Shown: in pieces, positions 8,986 through 18,181 of the stretch
Numbering within the stretch: position 1 is the first letter of the stretch
Layout: each line of letters starts with the position of its first letter
Assembly (NCBI GenBank): GCA_964451935.1
Contig: CAYVKE010000003.1
Coordinates: 1 to 64,000, forward strand
Source: CALFXN01 sp964451935
GTDB lineage: Bacteria; Synergistota; Synergistia; Synergistales; Aminobacteriaceae
Length of the DNA stretch: 64,000 nucleotides
Direction: 5' to 3'
Program-made: the position numbers and the translations under genes
Notes under the pieces: model-generated
The model's database searches: none
What the model was told of the DNA's origin: nothing
The model's input: only the letters and a program-made list of their open reading frames with translations

Positions 8986-10013
8986 TCATTCACCCCCCAC
9001 CTCCCTCGCCCACTTCGCGACGAGGCTGCGCAGTTCTTCCGGCTCCACCGCCTCCGCGTTCGGCGCGGAGGCCAAAATCCACCGCGCCACGTCGTCGAGG
9101 TTCGGCACGACGGCCTCCAGCGTCAGGCTGCTTCCGTCCTCCGCCCATGTGATGCGCTGCGTGGGGTGCCACGTGGTTTCCGACACGGCCGTGGCCAGCG
9201 GCGCGCGAACGCGGATGCGCACGGGGATCGTCGCGGGGCCGGGCATTCCGTACCACGCGCTTGAGGCGTATGTCTCCACGCACGTGTCGTCGGGCGGGGC
9301 GGCGTGCCAGGGGCGGTCGAGCGTTTCGGCCCGGGTGACGCGGCCGATGCGGAAGGGGGAGGGCGCGTCGAAGCGTTCGTTGAGGGCCCACAGGTACCAC
9401 GCGTGGGCGCGGAAGTACACGCCCCAGGGGGAGACGGTGTGTTCGTGCGGCGCTTCGGCGGCGCGCCTCGTCCCTCCNNNNNNNNNNNNNNNNNNNNNNN
9501 NNNNNNNNNNNNNNNNNNNNNGTAGGCGATGCGCAGCATGCGCTTTTTCGTGACGGCGTTCGTGATCGTTTCGAAGATTCCGGGGTCGACCGGCGAGACG
9601 GGCAGCGTGACGACGGCGCACTTTCCGAGGGCGTCGCCCTGCTTCGCGAGGGTTTCGGGGATGGCGGTGCGAAGGGTGTTCCACAGGCGGCCGCAGTCTT
9701 CTTCCAGGTGCGGCAGGAAGTGCGCGGCCATGCGCAGCCCGGCCGAGAGGGCCGTGACGTCGCGCTCCGAGAGGTCCATCGTGAGCAGGAAGCGCCCCTT
9801 TCCCTTCAGCAGGTAGCCCTTTTTCCTGCGGTCGAAGGCGATTTCGGCGGCGTATTCGTCGCGCAGAAAGGACACGTCCCGCTCGAAGGTTCGGCTTTGC
9901 GTGTATTCCAGGTCGCGCATGAGGCGTTCTTTCGATACCGGGTCACCGGGGGCCAGCGCGAGCATGAGTTTGTTGAGCCGTCGCAGACGGATGGAGCTGA
10001 GATCCTGGGGCAC
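8986..10013 (-). CDS. WYL-domain transcriptional regulator (interrupted by an assembly gap)
   Basis: The N-terminal part has a winged-helix fold (LRRLNKLMLALAPGDPVSKERLMRDLEYTQSRTFERDVSFLRDEY). The C-terminal part holds the WYL domain, with SPWGVYFRAHAWYLWALNER near its centre and the FRIGRVTRAETLDRPW segment after it. WYL domains bind ligands, often nucleic acid. The gap 9478-9521 is 44 N, and the two halves are in different frames. That is an artefact of the arbitrary gap length, not evidence of a broken gene. The GTG at 10013 is the likely start because AGGGAGGAG lies 6 bp before it; an ATG 30 bp upstream lacks such a site. It is co-directional with and just upstream of cas3, so control of the cas genes is plausible but not shown. 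Confidence 0.8.
9478..9521. other. Assembly gap of 44 N inside the WYL regulator
   Basis: Unresolved bases. The reading frame differs on the two sides, so the real length is not 44 bp. Confidence 0.99.
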
Positions 10014-10237
10014 AGCGGACTCCTCCCTGTCGGGCCGTCCCACGGAGCGCGCGCCATATCGTGTCCGCGAACGGCGGAAATGTTTTCTAAACTATACACG
10101 CAAACAGGCGTCTTTCCATTAACTCCGGTTCGATTGGATTTTCGTCTTTTCGTTCCGACTTTTGCTGTCACGTCTATGATACCGAAGCAGAGCGACATGA
10201 TAGGGGGGGTGCGCCCCGCGCGGGGAAAACGGATCGG

Positions 10238-11608
10238 TTATCGGGAGGGGTGTTTTTCGGGCGCGGCCGCGTCCAGTTCCCTGAAGAACCGGCGCGCGAA
10301 GGGGATGCAGTACAGGAAGGTGCAGATGTCGGCCAGGGGCTGCGTGATCTGGACGCCGAGAAGGCCGATGTAACGGGGCAGGAGCAGCATCAGCGGCAGG
10401 AAGAAGATTCCCTGTCGCGCGGTGGATAGGAATGTGGCCGTCAGCGACTTTCCGATGGACTGGAAGGTCATGTTGCAGACGACGCCCAGCGGGATCAGCG
10501 GCATGACGAGGCACATGCCCCGCAGCGCGAATGCGCCGATCCGGATGACGTCGGGGTCCCGTTCGATGAAGAACCTGATGAGGGACGGGGCCGTCAGGAA
10601 GCCTGTGATCGCGGAGGCGGTCATCAGGGCGCAGGCGACTTTCAGCGTGAAGAGGAACGCGGCCTTGACGCGCACGTATTGTTTGGCGCCGTAGTTGTAG
10701 CCCACGACGGGCATGTAGCCCTGCCCGATTCCCAGGTTGATCGCGAAGACGAACATGAATATCTTGCCGACGATTGACATTGCGGCCACGGCGGCGTCCC
10801 CGTAAACGGCGGCGCTGACGTTGAGCGCGATGGTCGCGATGCTGGAGAGCCCCTGCCGGCAAAAGGAGGGGAAGCCGTTTTTGAGGATTTTCAGGTAGGC
10901 GTCCGGTCGCCTCGATACGAACGCGACGGTCGGCCGGGTGACGGTTTTGCCCGCGACGAACCACGAGAGCAGGATGCCGAAGCTGACGCACTGGCTGAGG
11001 GCTGTGGCGATTGCGGCGCCCGCGATGCCCATGTCGAACGTGAAGATGAACAGCGGGTCGAGCACCAGGTTGAGGATGCCGCCCGATGTCAGCCCGACCA
11101 TGGCGAACCGGGCCTTGCCTTCGGCGCGCAGGATGTTGTTGAGCAGGAAGGATGCTGCCATGATGGGGGCCGCGTACAGGATGTAGCGCGCATAGTCGCG
11201 CGCGTAGGGCAGGATCGTGCTCGTCGCGCCCAGGACGCGCATCAGGGGGTCGATGAACAGAAGGCCGAACACCGTGAGCAGCGATCCGAGGACGAGGGCC
11301 GCGCAGAAGCCGCTCGCCGCGACCGCGCTTGCGTCGTCCGTCCGCTGCGCGCCCAGGAGCCGCGAGATTCTGGCGCCGGAGCCCATTCCGACCGTGAATC
11401 CGACCGACTGGATGATCGCCATGAGAGAAAACACGATGCCGACCGCGCCGGACGCGCTGGTGCCGAGTTTCGACACGAAGTAGGTGTCGCCTATGTTGTA
11501 TATCGAGGTGACGAGCATGCTGATGATCGTCGGAACCGCCAGCGAGGCGATCAGCGCGCCGACGGGGGTTTGCGTCATTTTTGCGTATTGCTGTTCGTCG
11601 CGGTTCAT
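10238..11608 (-). CDS. MATE family multidrug efflux transporter
   Basis: The 456-residue protein has about 12 hydrophobic segments and the MATE N-terminus (MTQTPVGALIASLAVPTIISMLV, then YNIGDTYFVSKLG). A second copy of the repeat follows in mid-protein (ILKNGFPSFCRQGLSSIATIAL). MATE proteins expel cationic drugs using Na+ or H+ gradients; the substrate cannot be read here. It starts 28 bp after the beta-lactamase stop and may be co-transcribed with it. A TATAAT lies 9 bp before the ATG, which is too close for a normal leader. Confidence 0.9.
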   Translation of the reverse strand: MNRDEQQYAKMTQTPVGALIASLAVPTIISMLVTSIYNIGDTYFVSKLGTSASGAVGIVFSLMAIIQSVGFTVGMGSGARISRLLGAQRTDDASAVAASGFCAALVLGSLLTVFGLLFIDPLMRVLGATSTILPYARDYARYILYAAPIMAASFLLNNILRAEGKARFAMVGLTSGGILNLVLDPLFIFTFDMGIAGAAIATALSQCVSFGILLSWFVAGKTVTRPTVAFVSRRPDAYLKILKNGFPSFCRQGLSSIATIALNVSAAVYGDAAVAAMSIVGKIFMFVFAINLGIGQGYMPVVGYNYGAKQYVRVKAAFLFTLKVACALMTASAITGFLTAPSLIRFFIERDPDVIRIGAFALRGMCLVMPLIPLGVVCNMTFQSIGKSLTATFLSTARQGIFFLPLMLLLPRYIGLLGVQITQPLADICTFLYCIPFARRFFRELDAAAPEKHPSR

Positions 11609-11636
11609 CGTTGTATTATAGTCCTCTTTCGTTATT

Positions 11637-12434
11637 TCAGTACGCGTCCAGTTCGTGGAGAATGCTCCGCGTGACGGCTTCGCGCGCGGAGGCGATCACC
11701 GCAGGGTCGGGGTGTTCCGTGACGGTGACGAAGAAGAGGGTCCGTCCCTCATTTTCGACGTATCCGACGTCCCAGCCCATGTGCGGCGGGCGGCGCACGA
11801 CCGTTCCCGTTTTGCCGCGCAGGAGTCCGCGTTCGTTCTTCCCGCGGATGATGATGTTCCGGACGATGTCCATGTTCCGTTTCGAGAAGCGCAGGTTTCC
11901 GGTCTTGAGGCGGCGCATGAAGTTGAGCTGTTCGAGCGCGCTGATGCGAAGCTTTCCGTCGAGCCAGAAGCTGTCGATCGCGTCGCCCGTTTCCCCGTTG
12001 CCGTAGTTCGCGCGGTGGATCCAGTCCTCCATGCGCTCCCGCCCGATGCGCCGCGCGAGTTCCTGGTAGAACCAGACGGCCGAGCAGGCGATGGCTTCCT
12101 GCATGTTCATGTCGCGGTTCCACTCTTTGACGTCGCGCTCCGTCCGGTCCCATGAGATGACCTGCGTTTCGTCGCTGACGACGCCCGTTTCCAGCGCGAT
12201 GAGCGAATGCAGGATCTTGAACGTCGAGGCGGGCAGAAAGCGGTCGTAGATGCGCATCGGCGCGCTCGAATAGCACCGGTCGGCCGCGTCGTCGTAGACG
12301 AGCGCGACGCCGGTGACGAGATGCCGGTCGAAGATGAGGTTCCATTCGGGAACCGGCTCGACCGTGAAGGCCGATGCGGGCGTGAGTATGGCGACCGTCA
12401 GGGCCGCCGCGATTGCGAATCGGGCGAAGCGCAT
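11637..12434 (-). CDS. Class D (OXA-type) beta-lactamase
   Basis: The protein has every serine class D landmark in order: S70-T-F-K, S118-A-V, Y144-G-N and K208-T-G. These numbers are for the 265-residue product that starts at ATG 12434. That start is chosen because CGAGGAGGGACAGAC precedes it and it opens a clean signal peptide (MRFARFAIAAALTVAILTPASA). The enzyme would act in the periplasm on beta-lactams. All catalytic motifs are intact, but activity spectrum cannot be inferred. Its own promoter lies at 12472-12501. No mobile element is visible nearby, so it looks intrinsic. Confidence 0.9.
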   Translation of the reverse strand: MRFARFAIAAALTVAILTPASAFTVEPVPEWNLIFDRHLVTGVALVYDDAADRCYSSAPMRIYDRFLPASTFKILHSLIALETGVVSDETQVISWDRTERDVKEWNRDMNMQEAIACSAVWFYQELARRIGRERMEDWIHRANYGNGETGDAIDSFWLDGKLRISALEQLNFMRRLKTGNLRFSKRNMDIVRNIIIRGKNERGLLRGKTGTVVRRPPHMGWDVGYVENEGRTLFFVTVTEHPDPAVIASAREAVTRSILHELDAY

Positions 12435-12471
12435 GTCTGTCCCTCCTCGTTCAGGGAATAATTTGGACGGT

Positions 12472-12501
12472 ATTATAGTCCTTTCCGGCAATTTTTGTAA
12501 A
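12472..12501 (-). promoter_or_regulatory. Promoter of the beta-lactamase gene
   Basis: Minus-strand TTTACA (12496-12501), an 18-bp spacer and a perfect TATAAT (12472-12477) lie about 40 bp before the ATG at 12434. Confidence 0.7.
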
Positions 12502-12618
12502 AGGTTGCGATTATTCATTTTCTGATTGAAGTGTTATGGTGATTTTGTTTGATATAAGTACATTTCCACCCGTTTTGGAAAGAGATGCGTAGAGTTGCGA
12601 CGCCTGCCGGCGCCGCAG

Positions 12619-13926
12619 TCACCGGCGCGAGAGGCGTTTCCGCCACCGGGCGAGCGTTTCCGCCGGGACGCCGAGGAGCCACGCCGCGAGCAGAATCTGG
12701 TGGAGCAGGCAGGTTGTGAGGACGCCGTTCCGTTCGTAGCGACGCCCGGAGGTTTCGACCGCGTCCGGAAGCACTGTGAATGTCCCGGTCCGGCGCAATG
12801 CGCGAACGAACGCCAGGTCTTCCATGAGCGGTTCCGCCGGAAAGCCGCCGAGGTCGCGGAAGGCGGACGACCGGACGAAGATCCCCTGATCCCCATAGAG
12901 GATTCCCGTCCGTTCGGCGCGGATGTTGGCCCAGCGCGCGACGCGGGACAATTGCGGCGAGGCGTCGCCGAAGGAGAGGCGGAACGCTCCCCCGGCGACG
13001 CCGGGGGTCGTCAGCGCCCGGCGGATGCGGGCGGCCCATCCGGGCGGCAGTTTCGTATCGGCGTGAAGGAAGAGCAGGATTTCTCCCGAGGCCGCGGAAG
13101 CTCCCGCGTTGAGCTGCCTCCCCCGCCCCGGGGCGCAGCGGACGACGCGCGCTCCGGCCTCCGCTGCGCGCTCGCGGGTGTCATCCGCGCCGCCGCCGTC
13201 CGCGACGATGACTTCCGTATGGAACCCGAGCGCTGCGGAGCGCACGGCGTCCGCGACGGCCGCGGCTTCGTTCAGGGCCGGGATGACGACGGAGATCAGA
13301 GGAGTCGCGTCGTGCAGGCCGGTCAGGTCTTCCGGCCTGTCGACGTCCGTGAAGGCCGGAAGGACCGCCGTCGGAACGTGCGCGTCCGCCAGACGGCGAA
13401 GCGTCTCCCGCGCGACGCGCTCCGTGCTCCACGGGATGCCCCGGAACAGAAGATCTTCGAATTCGGGGATTTCGCCGGGCCTCAGCCCGAGAAGGACATA
13501 CCCTCCGTCCGCCGCGGGGGCGAGGGCGACGCTGCGCGTTTCGAGCGCTGCGAGCGCGGCCGCGCAGACGGACGCGTCGAGGTCGGGGCAGTCCGTCCCG
13601 ACAAGCAGAACGGCCGGGGCGCCCGACGCGGCGGCGTCCGCGCAGCTTCGGGCGAGTCGTTCGCCGAGGTCGCCGTCTTCCTGGCCGGCGAAGCTCCACG
13701 GGCCGGGATGCAGCGCGCGGAAGGCGACCTCGGACGCGCCCGCTCCGCGAACTTCGAGATCCATTCCGAGCAGCGCGGCGGCGCGGACGCCTTCCGAAAC
13801 CGTCCGCCCGAAGAGCGTCCTGGCTATCCCGGCCGCGCCTTCGGCTCCGATCGCGGGGATCAGTCGAGTTTTGACCTCGCCAGCGCGCGGGTATTTCGCG
13901 AAGACGACGAGCCTCGGACGCGTCAT
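12619..13926 (-). CDS. Two-domain glycosyltransferase (TIGR04282 + TIGR04283 fusion), arsenosugar type
   Basis: The first half (residues 1-210, RLVVFAKYPRAGEVKTRL, then VLLVGTDCPDLD and LAPAADGGYVLLGL) is a DUF2064/TIGR04282 nucleotidyltransferase-like domain. The second half (from about residue 213, LISVVIPALNEAAAVADAV, then HADTKLPPGW and GILYGDQGIFVR) is a TIGR04283 family 2 glycosyltransferase. Both families are tied to ArsS radical SAM genes and usually occur as two separate proteins; here they are one 435-residue chain. It lies 27 bp downstream of arsS in the same direction. The donor and acceptor sugars are not known from sequence. Confidence 0.87.
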   Translation of the reverse strand: MTRPRLVVFAKYPRAGEVKTRLIPAIGAEGAAGIARTLFGRTVSEGVRAAALLGMDLEVRGAGASEVAFRALHPGPWSFAGQEDGDLGERLARSCADAAASGAPAVLLVGTDCPDLDASVCAAALAALETRSVALAPAADGGYVLLGLRPGEIPEFEDLLFRGIPWSTERVARETLRRLADAHVPTAVLPAFTDVDRPEDLTGLHDATPLISVVIPALNEAAAVADAVRSAALGFHTEVIVADGGGADDTRERAAEAGARVVRCAPGRGRQLNAGASAASGEILLFLHADTKLPPGWAARIRRALTTPGVAGGAFRLSFGDASPQLSRVARWANIRAERTGILYGDQGIFVRSSAFRDLGGFPAEPLMEDLAFVRALRRTGTFTVLPDAVETSGRRYERNGVLTTCLLHQILLAAWLLGVPAETLARWRKRLSRR

Positions 13927-13953
13927 GGATCCGTCACCGGCCGCTCCGCGGGC

Positions 13954-14961
13954 TCACTTGTCCCCGAGCGCTCCCTGACACGACGACCCCGCTCCGGCGG
14001 TGCAGGAGAAGCAGTGGCTGCGCACGACGATTTCGCGGTTCGCGAGCGCGTCGTAGTCGAAGTCCCGGATATGGGCGGGCGCGCCGTCCGACAGCGGCAT
14101 GTCCAGGATCTGGTTGAAGTCGCAGTCGAAGAGCCGCCCGTCGCAGCCGACCGAAAGCGTGCTCCGGCACATGACGTTTGCGACCGCAACCGGGTTGAAC
14201 GATTGCCGCAGGAGGTTCATGTAGTCGATGAGGTTTCCGCTGCGCTTGAGAAAGTCGAGGTAGCGCCCGACGGGGCAGTTCGTCAGGCAAAAGAGCCGGT
14301 TGAACTCGATGCCGAAGTCCTGCCGCAGCCGCGTCCGGTATTCGTCTTCGAGCGCCTTCTGCGACGCGGGGAGAAACGCTCCGACCGGGTTGTGGACGAG
14401 GTCGAGCGTCCGTCCGCCGCCGGGCATGCCGTACCCCAGTCCGTTCAGAAGGCGCAGCGCTTCGATGATGCGGTCGAAGACGCCCGGCCCCCGCATCCGG
14501 TCCGTGCTTTCGCGATGCAGGTTCGGCAGCGAGGCGACGACTTCGGCGCCGGTTTCGGCGTAGACGCCCGCGAAATGCCGGTAGGGCTCTTCGAGGAGGA
14601 TCGCGACGTTGCTTCGGACGAGGACGCGCTTGCGCATCGCCGCTACTTTGTAGAGAAACCACTCGAGGTCCGGGTGCATTTCCGGCGCGCCGCCCGTGAC
14701 GTCGAGCGTCGTGACGGCCGGATGTCCGGCCGCCCGAAGGCACGCTTCCAGGTCTTCCCGGGCCATCTCCTCGGCGCGCGACGGGGAGCTTTCCACGTGG
14801 CAGTGGCGGCAGCACAGGTTGCAGCGCCGCGTTATGTTCATCTGCAGCGTGCCCGCCGACGCCGCGCGCAACGGATAGGCACCGCACGCGCGCAGCCGGT
14901 CGGCGAAGGATTCCGGACGGTCGAGGCTGTTTAGCAGGTCGTGCTGTTCGCGAAGGTCCAT
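13954..14961 (-). CDS. arsS: Arsenosugar biosynthesis radical SAM protein ArsS
   Basis: The 335-residue protein has the radical SAM cluster motif CNLCCRHCH, in which CxxxCxxC ligates the 4Fe-4S cluster, and the GGAPEMHP SAM-binding region. The C-terminal domain (DUF3641) ends CFSCTAGAGSSCQGAL. Many relatives carry selenocysteine in this tail, but this copy has Cys throughout and a normal TGA stop. ArsS is thought to adenosylate dimethylarsenite in arsenosugar synthesis. Its start directly abuts the stop of the AhpD-like gene. No ArsM is adjacent; the two arsM genes lie 27 kb away. Confidence 0.9.
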   Translation of the reverse strand: MDLREQHDLLNSLDRPESFADRLRACGAYPLRAASAGTLQMNITRRCNLCCRHCHVESSPSRAEEMAREDLEACLRAAGHPAVTTLDVTGGAPEMHPDLEWFLYKVAAMRKRVLVRSNVAILLEEPYRHFAGVYAETGAEVVASLPNLHRESTDRMRGPGVFDRIIEALRLLNGLGYGMPGGGRTLDLVHNPVGAFLPASQKALEDEYRTRLRQDFGIEFNRLFCLTNCPVGRYLDFLKRSGNLIDYMNLLRQSFNPVAVANVMCRSTLSVGCDGRLFDCDFNQILDMPLSDGAPAHIRDFDYDALANREIVVRSHCFSCTAGAGSSCQGALGDK

Positions 14962-15297
14962 CTACATCCCCTTTTTCCGGACGATCTTGCGCATCTGCGT
15001 CGCGTGCGCGAGCGTGTCGCCCGCGACCATCGCCGCGCCGACGTGGATCGCCTCCATCATCTCGTCCTCGTCCACGCCGAGGGACAGGCACTTGTTCGTG
15101 GTGGCGTCGATGCAGTAGGGGCAATGCCGGACCGTGGCCACGGCGAGCGCGATCAGGGCCTTCTCGCGCTCCGTCAGTGCGCCCGCGGACGTCGCCGCCG
15201 CGTAGTAGTCGAAGAATTTCGCTCCCTGCTCGGGCGCGACTTCGCCTATTTTCGGAAAGGCCTGAAGATCTTCGGGATCGTAATAGTCGCCGTTCAT
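14962..15297 (-). CDS. AhpD-like carboxymuconolactone decarboxylase family protein, ArsS-associated
   Basis: This 111-residue protein carries the AhpD redox motif HCPYCIDATTNKCLSLG (CxxC plus downstream Cys) and the AIHVGAAMVAGDTLAHA helix. It is of the small single-domain type found beside arsS, sometimes called the arsenosugar-associated peroxidase-like protein. Stop and start codons abut or overlap its neighbours, so it is translationally coupled to arsS and to the C_GCAxxG_C_C gene. A thiol peroxidase or reductase role is inferred from the CxxC only. Confidence 0.85.
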   Translation of the reverse strand: MNGDYYDPEDLQAFPKIGEVAPEQGAKFFDYYAAATSAGALTEREKALIALAVATVRHCPYCIDATTNKCLSLGVDEDEMMEAIHVGAAMVAGDTLAHATQMRKIVRKKGM

Positions 15298-15752
15298 GCG
15301 TCCGATGCCTCCCTTTCGTCGTCGTTCACGGCCGTTCCGTCAAAGACGGGCTCCCAGAATCCGGCGGTCATCGCCGCCGTTTCGGCCGTCAGATCCCGGC
15401 ACGCGTTTCGCCCGATCCGCTGCAAGAGCGTCCGCTTCGCGCGGATGGCCCGGCAGCACGTCGCGCCGAACCGCTCCTTGAAAGCGTCGTGAATTTCCAT
15501 TGGAAGCCGCGCTCCGAGCGGGTGTTCCCGAATCCGGTTGAGCACGCCGCAGGCCATCATCGCGCCGTTCAGCGCGCCGCAGCAACAGCCGGAGTACATT
15601 CCCTCGCGCAGGAATTCGCCTGACGCGATGAGCATTTCGGGAACCTCGACCCCGAATGCGTCGGCGACGCCGAGAAGCACCGCCGTCGCGCAGTTGTCGC
15701 GTTCTTTCATCACGCGCAGCGCCGATTCGCGCGCGCGTTCCGCGTATGTCAT
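15294..15752 (-). CDS. C_GCAxxG_C_C family protein
   Basis: The 152-residue protein has the family pattern of a Cys (DNCATAVLLG), then GMYSGCCCGALNGAMMACG, then a late CC pair (FGATCCRAIRA) and a final Cys. These clustered cysteines suggest redox or metal binding; the biochemical role is unknown. The ATG at 15752 is chosen over one eight codons upstream because GGGAGGGAG lies at good distance. It overlaps the AhpD-like gene by 4 bp and follows the ABC ATPase by 37 bp. Confidence 0.82.
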   Translation of the reverse strand: MTYAERARESALRVMKERDNCATAVLLGVADAFGVEVPEMLIASGEFLREGMYSGCCCGALNGAMMACGVLNRIREHPLGARLPMEIHDAFKERFGATCCRAIRAKRTLLQRIGRNACRDLTAETAAMTAGFWEPVFDGTAVNDDEREASDA

Positions 15753-15789
15753 TCGCCGCTCCCTCCCGACCGCCATGCGTTCCGGCAGA

Positions 15790-16461
15790 TCACTCCCAGG
15801 GCGACAGTTCGCCCTGTATCATTGTATATTTGTGTGTTGCATATTTCGGCAATAGATTCACATCGTGCGAGCTGACAAGAATCGTCACCTTCCGCTCCGA
15901 GGCTTCTTTGAAAGCGTCCATGATGATTCGGGCGTTTTCGTCGTCCAGGTTGCTCGTGGGCTCGTCGGCGATGACGAGTTTCGGGGTGTGGACGAAGGCC
16001 CTGATGATTGAGACCCGCCGCCGCTCCCCTCCCGACAGGACGGACGGGTATTCGTTCTCCATGCCTTTCAGTCCGAAGGTCTCCAGAAGCTCCATCCCTT
16101 TGCGGACGGCGTCGCCGCTTCTCTTTCCCAGAGCGGCCGGCATGCAGATGTTTTCCAGCACGGTGAAGTTCTGCAGCAGGTTGCGCCCCTGCAAAACGAC
16201 GCCGATATCCGTTCGCCGCATTTCGGCGAGCAGGCTGCGGCTCATTCCGGTTATATCGCGCCCCAGGATCCGGATGCTTCCGGCGGTGGGTTGCACCAGC
16301 CCCGCGATGATGTTGAAGAGCGTGCTCTTTCCGCTGCCGGACGGACCGGTGATTCCGACGATCTCGCCTTCTCCGGCGTTCAGGTCCGCGCGCGACACGG
16401 CCGCGAACGTCTTTCCGGCGCGGGTATAGTCTTTCCTGACGCCCGTCATCTCGAGGACCAT
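15790..16461 (-). CDS. ABC transporter ATP-binding protein, MacB/LolD type
   Basis: The 223-residue protein has Walker A GPSGSGKST, a Q-loop (GVVLQGRN), signature LSGGERRR, Walker B LVIADEP and the H-loop VSSHD. It pairs with the FtsX-like permease immediately upstream: its ATG overlaps the permease TGA by one base (TGATG). Such pairs either export or act as mechanotransmitters rather than import. The substrate is unknown; the YdjY, DUF4418 and ArsS neighbourhood hints at redox or metalloid stress. Confidence 0.9.
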   Translation of the reverse strand: MVLEMTGVRKDYTRAGKTFAAVSRADLNAGEGEIVGITGPSGSGKSTLFNIIAGLVQPTAGSIRILGRDITGMSRSLLAEMRRTDIGVVLQGRNLLQNFTVLENICMPAALGKRSGDAVRKGMELLETFGLKGMENEYPSVLSGGERRRVSIIRAFVHTPKLVIADEPTSNLDDENARIIMDAFKEASERKVTILVSSHDVNLLPKYATHKYTMIQGELSPWE

Positions 16462-17684
16462 CACTCTTCCCCCTGTATCAGGCGGAAGGGTTCCTGCCCG
16501 CCGATTTCCATGACGGAGTACGCCGAAGCGCACAGGCTGACGAGCAGCGGCACGCCCGCGCATTTGAGCGCCGTTGCGGTCAGGAAGGCGAAGGAGGTCG
16601 CCAGTGACGGGATCCCGAGTTTCAGGACGACGGCGTTTTGGAAGATCGCCAGCAGCGCTCCGGAAACCGCGACGCCCAGAATGCCCCCCGCGGCGCCGAT
16701 AACGGCGGCTTCCGTCAGGATTATGGCCGCAAGCTGCGGACTGGTGGCGCCGACCGCCGCGAGGACGCCGAACTCGTATCTCCGTTCGTTGATGGTGATC
16801 GTGAAAATGCACGCCAGGGCCGGAATCACCAAAAGGAACAGCGCCGCCGTCAGGAACGAGCCGTAGGCGGAAAGCTGCTTCATCGAGTCGGATATCCGGC
16901 CGAACAAGCCGTTTCGCGTCAACGCATGCAGGGGCGAATCCCGCAGCGAGCCGTTGAGCAGCGCCGCGACGAACGCGCCGTCCGCACCCTCGCGCAGCCG
17001 GATCATGAGCGTCGAGACGACCGATCGTTCGTTTGCGACGTCGCCGGAAATGACGTCGCGCAGTTCGGGCGTTCGCATGAGGTCATACGCCGTTTCGAAG
17101 TTCATGTAGACCCGGTTGTCGAAGCCCGTGTCCGTTTTCGCCAGGACTCCGGCGACCCTGACGGGCATATTGAAGAACCGTATCGTGTCGCCGACGTTGG
17201 CGACGATTTTCGAACCGATGATGACCTGCCCCTTTTCCAGCTTCGGAACCTTCATTTCCTCGAGCCACGGGCGAACGATGAAATCCGACTCCGGGTCGAA
17301 CGCCACGATCTGCGTCGGTTGCAGGCAGCACGCAGCGTCGAGCGTCGCCAGGCAGAGCTGCGGGGTGATCCGGTCGATGCCCGGCGTCGACGAAATCCGG
17401 TCGATCCAGCTCCTGTCGAAATAGAAGCCGAGGCGTTCGCCGAGGAGGATGGAGTCCGCGATATCGTCCGCGGCCTTCGGCGCGACGATGATATCGGCGC
17501 CCATGCGTGCGATCGTCGTGTCGAGGCGCTGCTCCATGCTCGTGACGAGGACGGAGCTGACGAAGAGCGATGCGGCCATGACGCACGCGAAAAAGACCAT
17601 GAATCCGGTACGGATGCTCCGGCGCGCGAGGTTTCTGACCGCCATTCCGAAGAGCGTCAAGAGCGGTTTCGTTTCTTCATTCAA
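16461..17684 (-). CDS. FtsX-like ABC transporter permease
   Basis: The 407-residue protein has the MacB/FtsX layout. One N-terminal membrane segment (IRTGFMVFFACVMAASLFV) is followed by a large extracytoplasmic domain at about residues 50-270 and three C-terminal membrane segments (LTAALFLLVIPALACIF onward). ERRYEFGVLAAVGAT is the conserved cytoplasmic loop of the family. The extracytoplasmic part contains ATLDAACCLQPTQ with paired cysteines. It is coupled to its ATPase and follows DUF4418 by 31 bp. Confidence 0.88.
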   Translation of the reverse strand: MNEETKPLLTLFGMAVRNLARRSIRTGFMVFFACVMAASLFVSSVLVTSMEQRLDTTIARMGADIIVAPKAADDIADSILLGERLGFYFDRSWIDRISSTPGIDRITPQLCLATLDAACCLQPTQIVAFDPESDFIVRPWLEEMKVPKLEKGQVIIGSKIVANVGDTIRFFNMPVRVAGVLAKTDTGFDNRVYMNFETAYDLMRTPELRDVISGDVANERSVVSTLMIRLREGADGAFVAALLNGSLRDSPLHALTRNGLFGRISDSMKQLSAYGSFLTAALFLLVIPALACIFTITINERRYEFGVLAAVGATSPQLAAIILTEAAVIGAAGGILGVAVSGALLAIFQNAVVLKLGIPSLATSFAFLTATALKCAGVPLLVSLCASAYSVMEIGGQEPFRLIQGEE

Positions 17685-17715
17685 TCGAATATCTCCTTAC
17701 CCGGTTCGGCATAAA

Positions 17716-18114
17716 TTAAATTTTATTTCTTGTAATTCTAAATATAATTACAGCTTGAACGATACTATTTATCGCGCTAATCACGTAAATAGAAGGAAAT
17801 GTGGAAACGCGGCACGCCATAGCCGGATTCATGCAGCCGCCGATGATGAATGCGGGAATGCAGACGGCCGTAACGCTCATGGCGATGCTCATGGCGCTCA
17901 TGCGGCGGATATCCTCTCCATCTTTCGCCGTCAGGATCATGATTCCCTGGACGACGAACAGGATTCCGAGCGCCAGCTCCGCCCTGCAACTCCAGAAGCA
18001 TTTCATGATTTTGACTTCCGCGCCGCATGTCCTGAAAAGAAACCATGGGCCGAAAGCCAGCAACAAGCCGGTAATGATCGTACACAAACCCGATGTCAGA
18101 CGATTCGTCTTCAC
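17716..18114 (-). CDS. DUF4418 family membrane protein
   Basis: This 132-residue protein has four predicted membrane segments. It matches DUF4418, small membrane proteins often found beside FtsX-like ABC permeases. Conserved features are the LAFGPWFLFRTCG segment, MKCFWSCRAELALG and IGGCMNPAMACR, which give five cysteines near the membrane surface. Function is unknown. It sits between the ABC permease and another small membrane protein in one leftward operon. Confidence 0.75.
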   Translation of the reverse strand: MKTNRLTSGLCTIITGLLLAFGPWFLFRTCGAEVKIMKCFWSCRAELALGILFVVQGIMILTAKDGEDIRRMSAMSIAMSVTAVCIPAFIIGGCMNPAMACRVSTFPSIYVISAINSIVQAVIIFRITRNKI

Positions 18115-18181
18115 GATGCGACCAAGACCTTTCCGGGATTTTCGAAACCTTCGATGACGCGTGTGCGCCCGCCTCGGGCGT

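Noticed and set aside
8986..10013. Frameshift in the WYL regulator
   Set aside because: The frame change falls exactly at 44 N of unknown true length, so it is an assembly matter.
10208..10226. CCCCGCGCGGGG near the MATE stop as a terminator
   Set aside because: The stem is short and self-complementary, with no loop and no T-run.
13940..13956. Selenocysteine readthrough of the arsS stop TGA
   Set aside because: The ArsS tail already has its cysteines, the extension has no family match, and the next gene starts 27 bp on.
12595..14934. Long open frame (779 codons) on the plus strand opposite the glycosyltransferase and arsS
   Set aside because: It is an Arg/Gly-rich antisense shadow caused by high GC; the genes on the minus strand have clear motifs.
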